DNA from: Nocardia brasiliensis
Lineage (GTDB): Bacteria; Actinomycetota; Actinomycetes; Mycobacteriales; Mycobacteriaceae
DNA length: 64,000 nucleotides
Assembly (NCBI RefSeq): GCF_011801125.1
Contig: NZ_CP046171.1
Span: 5,022,001 to 5,086,000 of the forward strand
Direction of reading: 5' to 3'
Shown here: one piece after another, positions 18,424-27,119 of the stretch
Position numbering within the stretch: position 1 is the first letter of the stretch
How the letters are laid out: each line of letters opens with the position of its first letter
Notes under the pieces: model-generated
What the model saw: the letters and a program-made list of their open reading frames with translations, nothing else
Told to the model about the DNA's origin: nothing
The model's database searches: none
Program-made: the position numbers and the translations under genes

Positions 18424-19352
18424 CTCAGCGCAGCGCACCCGCCGTTCGGGTCGAGGGTGTCCTCAAGCGATACGGCGAGACCACCGCGGTCGACGGTCTC
18501 AGCTTCGATGTCGAACGCGCGCAAGTGCTTGCGCTGCTCGGCCCCAACGGCGCGGGCAAGACCACCACCGTGGAGATGTGCGAGGGATTCGTCGCACCGG
18601 ACGCGGGCACGGTGCGGGTGCTGGGGTTGGATCCGGTCGCGGATTCGGATCGGCTGCGCCCGCGCATCGGCGTGATGTTGCAGGGCGGCGGCGCGTATCC
18701 GGGCGCGAAGGCGGGCGAGATGCTCGATCTGGTCGCCGCGTATTCGGCCGATCCGCTCGACCCGGACTGGCTGCTGCGCACGCTCGGCCTGCAGGACAAT
18801 CGCGCGACGCCCTATCGCAGGCTCTCCGGCGGCCAGCAGCAGCGGTTGGCGCTGGCGTGCGCGCTGGTCGGCAAGCCGGAGATCGTGTTCCTGGACGAGC
18901 CGACCGCGGGCCTGGACGCACAGGCGCGACTCATCGTGTGGGAGTTGATCGATGCGCTGCGCCGCGACGGCGTGACGGTGGTGCTCACCACCCACCTGAT
19001 GGACGAGGCCGAGCAGCTCGCCGACCAGCTGGTGATCATCGACCACGGGCAGATCGTCGCCTCCGGCACCCCGGCCGAGGTGACCGCGCACGGCGCGGCC
19101 GGGCAGCTACGGTTCAGCGCCCCACCGAAACTCGACCTCGAACTGCTGAAATCGGCACTGCCGGAAGGGTTCGCGCCGCGCGAGACCACGCCCGGCACGT
19201 ATCTGGTGGAGGGCGAGATCAATCCGCAGGTGCTCGCCACGGTGACCGCGTGGTGCGCCAGGGTCAACGTGCTCGCCACCGACATCAGGATCGATCAGCG
19301 CAGGCTCGAAGACGTCTTCCTGGAACTGACCGGACGGGAGCTGCGCGGATGA
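18420..19352 (+). CDS. ABC-2 type exporter ATPase
   Basis: A 310-residue ATPase of a drug/lipid-type exporter. It shows Walker A GPNGAGKTT, signature LSGGQQQRLALA, Walker B IVFLDEPTAGLD and the H-loop TTHLMDEAEQLADQ. The C-terminal part (about residues 225-310) is the extension found in DrrA-like ATPases. The GTG start overlaps the mptB stop (GTGA) and the stop overlaps the permease start (ATGA). It is the counterpart of Rv1458c. The substrate is unknown; coupling to MptB suggests, but does not prove, a cell-envelope role. Confidence 0.9.
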   Translation: MTQRSAPAVRVEGVLKRYGETTAVDGLSFDVERAQVLALLGPNGAGKTTTVEMCEGFVAPDAGTVRVLGLDPVADSDRLRPRIGVMLQGGGAYPGAKAGEMLDLVAAYSADPLDPDWLLRTLGLQDNRATPYRRLSGGQQQRLALACALVGKPEIVFLDEPTAGLDAQARLIVWELIDALRRDGVTVVLTTHLMDEAEQLADQLVIIDHGQIVASGTPAEVTAHGAAGQLRFSAPPKLDLELLKSALPEGFAPRETTPGTYLVEGEINPQVLATVTAWCARVNVLATDIRIDQRRLEDVFLELTGRELRG

Positions 19353-20140
19353 CCCAGCCAGATCGGACCGCCAACCGCTTCGCGTCGGGCACCTTCGCGC
19401 CCGACCCGCGCCCGAATTCGCGCTTGGCGATGATGACCGCGCAGACCCGGCTCGAGCTGATCCTGTTGCTGCGCAACGGCGAACAGCTGCTGCTGACCAT
19501 GTTCATCCCGATCACCCTGCTGGTCGGGCTGAGCCTGCTGCCGTTCGGCGACCTCGGCGACGACCGGGTGGACAAGATCGTGCCCGCGGTGATGATGGTC
19601 GCGGTCATGTCCACCGCGTTCACCGGCCAGGCCATCGCGGTCGGCTTCGATCGCCGCTACGGCGCGTTGAAACGGCTGGGCGCCACCGCGTTACCGCGCT
19701 GGGGCATCATCGCGGGCAAGTGCGCCGCGGTGCTCATCGTCGTTGTGCTGCAAGCGATTCTGCTCGGCGTGATCGGTTTCGCGCTGGGCTGGCGCCCTGA
19801 CCCGACCGGCCTCGTGCTCGGCGCGTTCGTGATCGCGCTCGGCACCGCGACCTTCGCGGCGATGGGCCTGCTGCTCGGCGGCACGCTCAAGGCGGAGATC
19901 GTGCTGGCGCTGGCGAACATCTTCTGGTTCGTCATGCTCGGCATCGCCAGCGTGGTGTTCGCCACCGACGATCTGCCGAGCGCGGTGAATGTCCTTGCCC
20001 GCCTGGTTCCTTCGGGGGCGCTCGCGGTCGCCCTGGAGGACGCGATGCGCAACCGCATCGACTGGTTCGGCATCGCGGTGCTCGCGGTGTGGGGCCTGGT
20101 GTCCGGCGGGCTCGCGGCCCGCTGGTTCCGCTTCCAGTAA
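19349..20140 (+). CDS. ABC-2 type exporter permease
   Basis: A 263-residue membrane protein with six predicted helices, the ABC-2 permease fold. A short cytoplasmic N-terminus is followed by RLELILLLRNGEQLLLTMFIPI, FDRRYGALKRLGATALPRWGI (the coupling region) and the ABC2-type closing helices NVLARLVPSGALAVAL and FGIAVLAVWGLVSGG. It forms an exporter with the preceding ATPase. Equivalent to Rv1457c by position. Substrate unknown. Confidence 0.9.
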   Translation: MTQPDRTANRFASGTFAPDPRPNSRLAMMTAQTRLELILLLRNGEQLLLTMFIPITLLVGLSLLPFGDLGDDRVDKIVPAVMMVAVMSTAFTGQAIAVGFDRRYGALKRLGATALPRWGIIAGKCAAVLIVVVLQAILLGVIGFALGWRPDPTGLVLGAFVIALGTATFAAMGLLLGGTLKAEIVLALANIFWFVMLGIASVVFATDDLPSAVNVLARLVPSGALAVALEDAMRNRIDWFGIAVLAVWGLVSGGLAARWFRFQ

Positions 20141-20227
20141 CCGCCGTACCTGCGCCGACCGTTCGAGCGGCACCCGTCGGCAGCGGCGCGAACCGGTACC
20201 AACGACAGCGTGTAGTTGACCGTGCTC

Positions 20228-20233
20228 TACCAT
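20228..20233 (+). promoter_or_regulatory. -10 box (TACCAT) before ctaA
   Basis: TACCAT lies 6 nt before the GTG at 20240, consistent with a leaderless ctaA transcript. This decided the chosen start. Confidence 0.45.
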
Positions 20234-20239
20234 CGTGAC

Positions 20240-21208
20240 GTGCTGTATCGCGCGTTTCTGCGACTCGTCGACAAGCTGCCGCTGCCCTCGCTGCGCACGC
20301 AGCGGATCCTCGCGATCGCGGTCATCCTCACCCAGGCGGGCATCTCGGTCACCGGGGCGGTCGTGCGGGTCACCGCGTCCGGTCTCGGCTGCCCGACCTG
20401 GCCGCAGTGCTTCCCCGGCAGCTTCACCCCGGTCGGCGTCTCGGAAGTGCCGGTGCTGCACCAGACCGTGGAGTTCGGCAACCGGCTGCTCACCTTCGTG
20501 GTGTCGCTGTGCGCCGCGCTGATCGTGCTCGCGGTCACCCGCGCCCGCCGCCGCCAGGACGTGCTGGTCTATGCCTGGCTGATGCCCGGCGGCACCCTGC
20601 TGCAAGGCATCATCGGCGGCATCACGGTGCGCACGGGACTGCTCTGGTGGACCGTCGCGATCCACCTGCTCGCGTCCATGCTCATGGTCTGGCTCTCGGT
20701 GGTGCTGTACGCGAAGATCTGCGAACCCGACGACGGCGTCACCACCGTGCAGGCCCCGGCGCCGCTGCGCTGGCTCACCGGACTCAGCGCGGTCGCGATG
20801 AGCGGGGTGCTGGTCGCGGGCACGCTGGTCACCGGCGCCGGTCCGCACGCGGGCGACAAGAGCATCGAGCGGCAGGTCGAGCGGCTGCAGGTGGAGATCG
20901 TCACGCTGGTGCACCTGCACTCCCAACTACTCGTCGGCTATCTCGCGCTGCTGATCGGCTTGGCCTTCGGCCTCTTCGCCGTCGGCATCACCCCGGCGGT
21001 GCGCAAGCGCCTGTTCGTCGTCCTCGCGATCGTGTGCACCCAGGCCCTGATCGGGATCGTCCAGTACTTCACCGATGTGCCCGCCGTGCTGGTCGTCTGC
21101 CACGTCGGCGGCGCCGCGGCCTGTGTCGCCGCCACCGCCGCGCTGTGGGCCGCCTTGCACACCAGGGAGCCGCTCCCGGCCACGGTCACCCCCGCACACT
21201 CCGCCTGA
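20240..21208 (+). CDS. ctaA: Heme A synthase CtaA (COX15 family)
   Basis: A 322-residue membrane protein with eight predicted helices in two homologous four-helix halves. It oxidises the C8 methyl of heme O to heme A for cytochrome aa3 oxidase. Family signatures are VTGAVVRVTASGLGCPTWPQC in the first half (with the Cys pair) and heme-ligand histidines in VLHQTVEF, VAIHLLASM, LVHLHSQLL and VVCHVGG. Starts at TTG 20216 or GTG 20222 are possible; 20240 was preferred for its -10 spacing. It corresponds to Rv1456c and functions with ctaB at 37.6 kb. Confidence 0.92.
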   Translation: MLYRAFLRLVDKLPLPSLRTQRILAIAVILTQAGISVTGAVVRVTASGLGCPTWPQCFPGSFTPVGVSEVPVLHQTVEFGNRLLTFVVSLCAALIVLAVTRARRRQDVLVYAWLMPGGTLLQGIIGGITVRTGLLWWTVAIHLLASMLMVWLSVVLYAKICEPDDGVTTVQAPAPLRWLTGLSAVAMSGVLVAGTLVTGAGPHAGDKSIERQVERLQVEIVTLVHLHSQLLVGYLALLIGLAFGLFAVGITPAVRKRLFVVLAIVCTQALIGIVQYFTDVPAVLVVCHVGGAAACVAATAALWAALHTREPLPATVTPAHSA

Positions 21209-21214
21209 GGTCGG

Positions 21215-21220
21215 TAAGGT
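21215..21220 (+). promoter_or_regulatory. -10 box (TAAGGT) before the proline iminopeptidase
   Basis: TAAGGT lies 7 nt before the ATG at 21228, as for a leaderless transcript. Confidence 0.5.
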
Positions 21221-21227
21221 CACCGTA

Positions 21228-22316
21228 ATGGGGACCACGATGCCGGAACCGCCCGCGCCACAGCGGTTCCCGGCGATCGAACCGTACGCGCACGGCCACC
21301 TGGACGTGGGCGACGGAAATCGGATCTACTGGGAGACCAGCGGCAATCCATCCGGCAAGCCCGCGCTGGTGGTGCACGGCGGCCCGGGCGGGGGCGGTAA
21401 GCGTGGCGCGCGCCGCAGCTTCGATCCCGGCGACTATCGCATCGTGCTGTTCGATCAGCGCGGCTGCGGACAGAGCCTGCCGCACGCCGCCGATCCCGCC
21501 GTCGATCTGTCGGTCAACACCACCGAGCACCTGATCGCCGACATGGAGCGGCTGCGCGAGCACCTGGGCATCGAGCAGTGGCTGCTGTACGGCGGCTCCT
21601 GGGGTTCCACCCTGATCCTCGCCTACGCCGAGCGCTATCCCACGCGGGTCACCGAGATCATCCTGATCGGTGTCACGATGACCAGACCGGAGGAGACGGA
21701 CTGGCTCTATCGCGGTGTCGGCCGCTTCCTGCCCGGCCCCTGGGCCGCGTTCCGGGACGCGCTGCCCGCCGCCGAGCGCGACGGAAATCTCGTCGCCGCC
21801 TACCACCGCCTGACCAACGACCCCGACCCCGCGGTGCGCGCGCGGGCCGCCCGCGCCTGGTGCGCCTGGGAGGACGCGGTCATCGCCCACGAAACACAGG
21901 GCAGCCCAGGCTATTACAGCGCCAAGCCGGAGGCCGACCTGTTCGCCTTCGTGCGGATCTGCACGCACTACTTCGCCAACGACGCCTGGCTCCCCGACGG
22001 GCAACTGCTCCGGGACGCGCCCGCGCTCGCGGGGATCCCCGGCGTGCTGATCCACGGACGGCTGGATCTGAGTTCGCCGCTGTACACCGCGTGGCAATTG
22101 GCGCAGGCGTGGCCGGAGGCCGAGCTGCACGTCATCGACGACTCCGGGCACACCGGCAGCGCGCGGATGCTGCGGGCGATCCTCGATGCCACCGCGCGAT
22201 TCGGTTCGTCAGGGCGCCAGACTGGCGTGGGTGAAGGCGACCAGCTGGGCCCTGACCCGCGCCCGGTCGAGTCCGTCGGTACCGTCGCGGATCGCGGCGA
22301 GCAGGGCGGTCAATAG
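21228..22316 (+). CDS. pip: Proline iminopeptidase
   Basis: A 362-residue cytosolic alpha/beta-hydrolase (peptidase S33) that releases N-terminal proline from peptides. It has the oxyanion motif HGGPGGGG, DQRGCGQS, nucleophile S124 in GGSWGST, the cap region LYRGVGRFLPGPW, the acid in HGRLDLSSP and the His in DDSGHTG. The usual family end falls near LDATARFG, about residue 327. The last 35 residues (GRQTGVGEGDQLGPDPRPVES...) are unrelated and are read from DNA that also encodes the end of the convergent TetR gene, giving a 108-bp tail-to-tail overlap. Confidence 0.92.
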   Translation: MGTTMPEPPAPQRFPAIEPYAHGHLDVGDGNRIYWETSGNPSGKPALVVHGGPGGGGKRGARRSFDPGDYRIVLFDQRGCGQSLPHAADPAVDLSVNTTEHLIADMERLREHLGIEQWLLYGGSWGSTLILAYAERYPTRVTEIILIGVTMTRPEETDWLYRGVGRFLPGPWAAFRDALPAAERDGNLVAAYHRLTNDPDPAVRARAARAWCAWEDAVIAHETQGSPGYYSAKPEADLFAFVRICTHYFANDAWLPDGQLLRDAPALAGIPGVLIHGRLDLSSPLYTAWQLAQAWPEAELHVIDDSGHTGSARMLRAILDATARFGSSGRQTGVGEGDQLGPDPRPVESVGTVADRGEQGGQ

Positions 22317-22820
22317 CGTCGAGAGCAGGATCTCGCCGGTCAGGCGCGGATCGAGGGTCGGGTCGATGTAGCCGAGTTCCATGCCCCTGCGGATCCGACC
22401 AGTGGCCTCGTCGCCGTACACTCGCAGGTTCCGCAGCGCGCGCTCGGCCACCCGATCATCGATCGTAGCCGCCTCCAGCAGGATGAAATTCACCAAACCC
22501 GGCTCGTCGGCGACCAATTCGTAGCAGTGGTCCACGATGGTGGCGGTGACTTCGCAGAACTCGTCGAGGGTCCTCGGCCGCCTGCCGAGGATCGCCCGGC
22601 CGAAGACGCGCTCGCGGATCAGGGCGAAGTAGTGGTCGATGACCGCGTCGAGGATGTCGCGCTTGTTGTCGAAATAGTTGTAGAACGTACCGTGGCCCGC
22701 ACCCGCCCTGGCCGCGATATCGGCGACGACGACCGAGCGATACCCCTTGTCCACGAACAGTTCGTGCGCGGCGAGCACCAGCTCGGCACGGCGCTTCGCG
22801 CTGCGGTCCGCGGCGTTCAT
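22209..22820 (-). CDS. TetR-family regulator (second of a tandem pair)
   Basis: A 203-residue regulator with an N-terminal HTH (VVVADIAARAGAGHGTFYNYFDNKRDIL, seen as ADIAARAGAG then FYNYFDNK) and a helical ligand domain. It starts within the stop of the upstream TetR gene (ATGA overlap), so the two are translated together and may form a heterodimer or act in sequence. The pair follows the mce operon on the same strand with a 39-nt gap and probably shares its transcript. The 3' end overlaps the convergent proline iminopeptidase by 108 bp. Confidence 0.88.
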   Translation of the reverse strand: MNAADRSAKRRAELVLAAHELFVDKGYRSVVVADIAARAGAGHGTFYNYFDNKRDILDAVIDHYFALIRERVFGRAILGRRPRTLDEFCEVTATIVDHCYELVADEPGLVNFILLEAATIDDRVAERALRNLRVYGDEATGRIRRGMELGYIDPTLDPRLTGEILLSTLLTALLAAIRDGTDGLDRARVRAQLVAFTHASLAP

Positions 22821-23491
22821 CGCGCTGGCCCGCCCGCGACGGGACCGCGTGGCCGCAACGCTTTCCCGAGCAGGGTGAGCACGCCGTTGGTGGTGCGCTC
22901 GCGTTCGGCCGCGGCGTTCTCCCCGCGCATCTCCTGCAGTACGCCCGGCACGCCGAGGGTCAGCACGATGTGCGCGGTCACGTCCACGTCGAGGTCGGCA
23001 CGAATCCAGCCCGCGGCCATGCCGAGTCGCAGCTCGTGTGCGACGAACGTGCTGACGAGCAGTTCCAAGCCGAGCAGCCGCTCGCTGAGCTCCTTGTCGA
23101 TGGCGCCGGCCTCGACGAGCAGCAAGCGCACGAAATCCGGCTCCTCGTCCAGCATCTCGTACCACCGGCCGATCGCGGAACGGAGCTCGGCGATCAGCTC
23201 CTCGGCCGAGGTCGGGCGCTTCAGCACGGCCCGCGGCTGCACCATGTCCACGAATTTCGTGATGCCGAAATCGACTACGTGGTCCAATATTTCGCGCTTG
23301 CTCGCGAAATAGCGATACACCGTTCCCTGTCCGATGCCCGCGTGCGCGGCGACATCGGCGATGGTGGTCGCCTCATAGCCGCGGGCGACGAACACGGCGT
23401 AGGCCGACTCGATGATCTGCTGCCTGCGCCGTTGCGCCAGGCCCGGTTGTGGTGGCCGGCCGCGGCGTGGCGCGCTGGACTGGTCCGGCAC
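22817..23491 (-). CDS. TetR-family regulator (first of a tandem pair)
   Basis: A 224-residue regulator. The N-terminal arm is basic (APRRGRPPQPGLAQRRR), followed by the HTH TTIADVAAHAGIGQGTVYRYFASKREIL. The start is the GTG at 23491 because AAGGAG lies 5 nt upstream; the in-frame ATG at 23512 has no such site. It sits 39 nt downstream of the Mce-associated gene on the same strand and is a likely autoregulator of the mce operon. Mce operons controlled by TetR or FadR-type neighbours are well known in mycobacteria. Confidence 0.88.
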   Translation of the reverse strand: MPDQSSAPRRGRPPQPGLAQRRRQQIIESAYAVFVARGYEATTIADVAAHAGIGQGTVYRYFASKREILDHVVDFGITKFVDMVQPRAVLKRPTSAEELIAELRSAIGRWYEMLDEEPDFVRLLLVEAGAIDKELSERLLGLELLVSTFVAHELRLGMAAGWIRADLDVDVTAHIVLTLGVPGVLQEMRGENAAAERERTTNGVLTLLGKALRPRGPVAGGPAR

Positions 23492-23530
23492 AGCACTCCT
23501 TCTCGACACCAACCAGGACCCGTGAGTTTA

Positions 23531-24103
23531 TCAACGCCCCAGCGCTTCTCCCTTCGGGCCGTAGTCGATGACCTGCCAGTCGCCGCCGTTCTCGGCCACG
23601 GTCACGGTCAGGATGTTCGGCACCGTCACCGGATTCGGCTGCTGGATGTTCTGCGTCTGCTGGGTCGCGAACACGGTCACCGAATACTGGTTGTTGCCTT
23701 GCGCGTCCACCGAGGTGCCCAGCACCTGACCGGAGGCGACCACCTGCGCCTCGGTCATGATCTTGGCCAACGTGTCGTGCACCTCGTCGTAGCGCTTGCG
23801 CAGCGCGTCCGACGTGCCGCGCTGCACGCTGTCGAAGAACGCGGGCAGATTCTTGTGGTCGTAGGTGAGCGAGCGCAGCGTGTAGTCCCCGGCCACCTCG
23901 GCGGCCTTGGCCCGATCGGCGTCGCGCTGGCGCAGCGCGGCGAGCTCGTCCGAACTGGACTGCCAGGACAGCCCGAGGGCGATGCTCAACGCGGTCAGCA
24001 GCACGGTGAGACCGCCGAGCAGGTAGCCGATCCCCTTGCGCGGCTGCGCCTTCGGCTCCTCGACGCGGGACTCGGTCGCGGTCTCGATCTCGATGGTGCT
24101 CAT
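23531..24103 (-). CDS. Mce-associated membrane protein
   Basis: A 190-residue protein with a short cytoplasmic N-terminus, one membrane helix (about residues 26-47, GYLLGGLTVLLTALSIALGL) and an extracytoplasmic domain with the NTF2-like pattern of Mce-associated (Mas) proteins (TLRSLTYDHKNLPAFFDSVQ, TEAQVVASGQVLG, VIDYGPKGEALG). Mas proteins accompany mce operons and are thought to stabilise the transporter. It directly follows mceF with a 15-nt gap. Confidence 0.85.
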   Translation of the reverse strand: MSTIEIETATESRVEEPKAQPRKGIGYLLGGLTVLLTALSIALGLSWQSSSDELAALRQRDADRAKAAEVAGDYTLRSLTYDHKNLPAFFDSVQRGTSDALRKRYDEVHDTLAKIMTEAQVVASGQVLGTSVDAQGNNQYSVTVFATQQTQNIQQPNPVTVPNILTVTVAENGGDWQVIDYGPKGEALGR

Positions 24104-24118
24104 GACGTCCTCAACTCT

Positions 24119-25063
24119 CTACTTCGGCATATCCAGCGTGATACGGGCGGCCCCGTGCTCGGGGAAGGCGGCGGACAACAGGTCGACGATCGAACCGGCG
24201 TCGACCCGAATCGGTTTGAGCACGCTGGTGGCCGGGCGCAGCGCGGTGGCGATGTGCGCGAGATCCGGGCCGAGCGTCGACAGATACCCGTCGATCTTCC
24301 GCACCAGCGGCCCCAGCGGCTCATCCCAGACATGCTCGCCCGCATAGGAATAGCCCTGGAAGGATTCGATCAGGTGGACCACCTCGGGCAGCATGTCGGC
24401 CAGCTCCCCTGCCCAGCCGCCGATCACCGGACCATAGCCATCGAAGTTCTCGGCGAGCTGCTGGCCGTGCACGTACAGCCGGGTGATCGCGTCGCGCTTG
24501 TCGTGCAGCAGCTGCGCGGTCATCGTCAGTGTCCGGGTGAGCAGCGCGATCTCCTTCTCGCGCCCCGCGTACCCCTGCGAGACGATCGCGGCCAGCCGCT
24601 CGACCTTCGCCGGATCGATCTGGGAATTCAGCACATCCAGCTTGGCGAGCGCCTCGCTGACCGTCGTCGCGACGCGCACCTGGCTCGTCGGCACGACACT
24701 GCCGTCGGTGAGGTAGGGACCCGCCGTTGTGGTGGGACGGAAGTCCATGAACTGCTCGCCCGCCGCGGACAGGTTGCTGACGTGCACCTCGCTGCCGAGC
24801 GGCACCTGATATTTAGCGTCCAGCTCGATCCGGACCGCGAGCCCGGTGCCGGTGGCCGTGATCGCGCGCACCTTGCCGATGCGCATCCCGCGCAGGTCGA
24901 CCTGTGAGGTCGGCATCAAGCCGCCGGACGAATCCATCAGCACGGTCACGGTATTCGTGCTGCGCCGCGGGTCGATGTCGAGCACGCCGACCGCCATGTA
25001 GGCCGCGCACAGCACGGTCATCACCAGCAGCAGCACCAGCGAGACGGGACCGGAGAGTTTCAT
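24119..25063 (-). CDS. mceF: MceF-type Mce family protein
   Basis: A 314-residue substrate-channel protein with one N-terminal membrane anchor (residues 4-28), the MlaD/MCE beta-barrel domain (about 36-115; GLMPTSQVDLRGMRIGKV, LSAAGEQFMDFRP) and a long helical region that builds the needle across the envelope. It is sixth of the MceA-F set and overlaps mceE by 4 nt. It is somewhat shorter than typical MceF proteins because it lacks a long C-terminal tail. The set imports lipids such as sterols or fatty acids; the substrate of this copy is unknown. Confidence 0.88.
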   Translation of the reverse strand: MKLSGPVSLVLLLVMTVLCAAYMAVGVLDIDPRRSTNTVTVLMDSSGGLMPTSQVDLRGMRIGKVRAITATGTGLAVRIELDAKYQVPLGSEVHVSNLSAAGEQFMDFRPTTTAGPYLTDGSVVPTSQVRVATTVSEALAKLDVLNSQIDPAKVERLAAIVSQGYAGREKEIALLTRTLTMTAQLLHDKRDAITRLYVHGQQLAENFDGYGPVIGGWAGELADMLPEVVHLIESFQGYSYAGEHVWDEPLGPLVRKIDGYLSTLGPDLAHIATALRPATSVLKPIRVDAGSIVDLLSAAFPEHGAARITLDMPK

Positions 25064-26073
25064 CGCACCATGCCGATCGATCGCAGGACCTGGATCATCT
25101 GATCCGAGCGGGCGGCGGCGTCGGCGGCGACCGCGTCGGCGCTCACCCGCTGCACCCGGATATTGGGCGCGGCGCTGAAGAACGGAATCAGCTTCTCGCG
25201 CAACAGCCGGTTCATCGTGTCGACGTTCATCGCGACGGTGGTGTCCGCGCTGCCGATGGTCCCCGCGGCCGGCGCCAGGATGGCGATGATGTCGTGCAGG
25301 TCCCCGCGCAGCGGCAACGCGAGATCGCCGACATAGGTGGCCAGCGTGCCACCGTCGATGATCAGCTGGACCAGGCCGAACAGCACGTCGGCCAGGCCCG
25401 CCGCGCGCCCGGGGCCCAGCGTCAGGGTCCGGTCGACGTTGTCCTTGTTCGCCTCCAGCGTCGTGGTGACGCTCGCCGCGCCTGCCAGAATCCGATCGAG
25501 TTCGTCCGAATGCGTGGCCAGGTCGTGCAGCGCGTTGCGCCCACCCGTCAGGATGCGCTGCAGGTCGGCCTGATCGGTCGGGAAGGCGGCGTTGACGCTG
25601 ACGATCAGGTCCTGCATCTCGCCGAACCGCCCGCCGGTGACGATGTTCGACATCGCGCGCAGGATGTCCTCCACGTTGGCGGCGGGCACGGTCCGATCGC
25701 GCGTGATCACGTCACCGTCCACCAGGAACGGTGGCCCCGCGTTCGGCGGCGCCGTCAGCGCGATGTGGATATCGCCGAGGATGGTGCTCTGCCGCAGTTC
25801 CGCGGTCGCCGACTTGGGCAGTCGCACATCGGATTTCAGGTCGACGGTGGCGACGGCGGTAGCACCGATCAGCTCGATCCGGTCGAGCATGCCGACCTCG
25901 ACCCCTTCGGAGATGACCTTGGCCCGGTCGGGCAGGTTGAGCACGGACCCGAACTCGATCCGGATGGCGAAGGTGTCCCCCGCCAGATAGGTGCCGGGGA
26001 TCGGCACGTCGGTCGCACGGACGCCGCAGCCGGTGAGCAGCAGTACGAGCGCGGCGAGCAGCAGGCGTTTCAC
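25060..26073 (-). CDS. mceE: MceE-type lipoprotein
   Basis: A 337-residue lipoprotein of the Mce transporter. The GTG start (26073) overlaps the mceD stop and gives a 15-residue signal peptide ending in LTGC (Cys 16), the lipobox that marks MceE/LprK members. The MCE domain follows (YLAGDTFAIRIEFGSVLNLPDRAKV...VGMLDRIEL, residues about 28-115), then helices with coiled-coil character. The lipid anchor is thought to fix the heteromeric tunnel in the envelope. Confidence 0.9.
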   Translation of the reverse strand: MKRLLLAALVLLLTGCGVRATDVPIPGTYLAGDTFAIRIEFGSVLNLPDRAKVISEGVEVGMLDRIELIGATAVATVDLKSDVRLPKSATAELRQSTILGDIHIALTAPPNAGPPFLVDGDVITRDRTVPAANVEDILRAMSNIVTGGRFGEMQDLIVSVNAAFPTDQADLQRILTGGRNALHDLATHSDELDRILAGAASVTTTLEANKDNVDRTLTLGPGRAAGLADVLFGLVQLIIDGGTLATYVGDLALPLRGDLHDIIAILAPAAGTIGSADTTVAMNVDTMNRLLREKLIPFFSAAPNIRVQRVSADAVAADAAARSDQMIQVLRSIGMVR

Positions 26074-27119
26074 GGCGCACCCACCGATCCGAGGATGACC
26101 TGGAGCAGCCCGACCTGCCTGCCGTCGGCCGACTCGTAGTGCGGTGGTACGTAGTTCACCCGCGGCGCGCCCGTGGCCGGGTCGAGGACGGTGGCCAGCC
26201 CGGACACCACCGGCGGCAATTGCATCAGCAGATCCACGATGCTGCCCGCCAGCACCGCGTACCGATGCACCTCCGGCACGATCCGGTCGAGGAACTCGAA
26301 GGACTGCTGGTCGTACTTGCCGACGTTGCGCGCGATCACCGGCAGGAACTCCAGTGCGAGATCGACGGCGCGGGACAGCTCCGTGGAGAAGCCGTCGACC
26401 AGCGCGATACCGTTCTTCAGATTGTCCAGCAGCGCCTGCATGTCGGGCCAGTTCGTGATGAACATGGTGGTGAGCTGATCCAGGTTGTCGACCAGCCTGC
26501 GCAGCACCGCGTCCCGGTCGGCCGGGTCGCCGATCACCTGGGACAGCCGCTGCAACAGGGCATTCCACTGCGGCGCGGTGCCGTCGAGCGCGTCGACCGC
26601 GCCGGTGAGCGTCTGATCGAGCAGCCGGTCCGACGGTGCGCCCGGCGTCGGCGTTGCCTGCATGCCGACCAGATCGCCGGACAAGCGAGCCAGCGCGTCG
26701 AGCGCCTCGCTGATACCCACCGGGGTGCGCGTGCGGTCCAGCGGAAGACAGTGCGCGGTATCGAATTTCGGGCCGCCGGTGTAGGTCTTGGACAGCTCGA
26801 CATGCCGGTCGGTGACGATCGAACTGGACAGGGTCGCCGCCGTCACATCGGCGGGCAGCTCGATCGATCCGTCGATCGTCATCGTCACCCGCATGCGGTC
26901 ACCCTGTGCCTCGATGCCGGAGACGGTGCCGATCTCCACGCCGAGCAGGGTGACGCTGTTGCCCTCGTAAAGCCCTACCGTGTCGGCGAATTCGGCACAC
27001 ATCGCCTGTTTCGCCGGCCGTACCCGGTCCACCCAGGTCGCCCCGCTCACCCCCACCACGACCGCGATCGTGACGACCGCGACCACCGCGACGATCGCCG
27101 TGCGCGCCCAGCGTCTCAT
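26070..27119 (-). CDS. mceD: MceD-type Mce family protein
   Basis: A 349-residue membrane-anchored protein with basic MRRWAR, helix 8-30 (TAIVAVVAVVTIAVVVG), the MCE domain (AKQAMCAEFADTVGLYEGNSVTLLGVEIG, seen in pieces) and a helical C-terminal region. The start at 27119 shares one base with the mceC stop (TGATG). A 10-codon upstream extension would overlap mceC and is not used. Fourth member of the A-F hexamer. Confidence 0.88.
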   Translation of the reverse strand: MRRWARTAIVAVVAVVTIAVVVGVSGATWVDRVRPAKQAMCAEFADTVGLYEGNSVTLLGVEIGTVSGIEAQGDRMRVTMTIDGSIELPADVTAATLSSSIVTDRHVELSKTYTGGPKFDTAHCLPLDRTRTPVGISEALDALARLSGDLVGMQATPTPGAPSDRLLDQTLTGAVDALDGTAPQWNALLQRLSQVIGDPADRDAVLRRLVDNLDQLTTMFITNWPDMQALLDNLKNGIALVDGFSTELSRAVDLALEFLPVIARNVGKYDQQSFEFLDRIVPEVHRYAVLAGSIVDLLMQLPPVVSGLATVLDPATGAPRVNYVPPHYESADGRQVGLLQVILGSVGAP

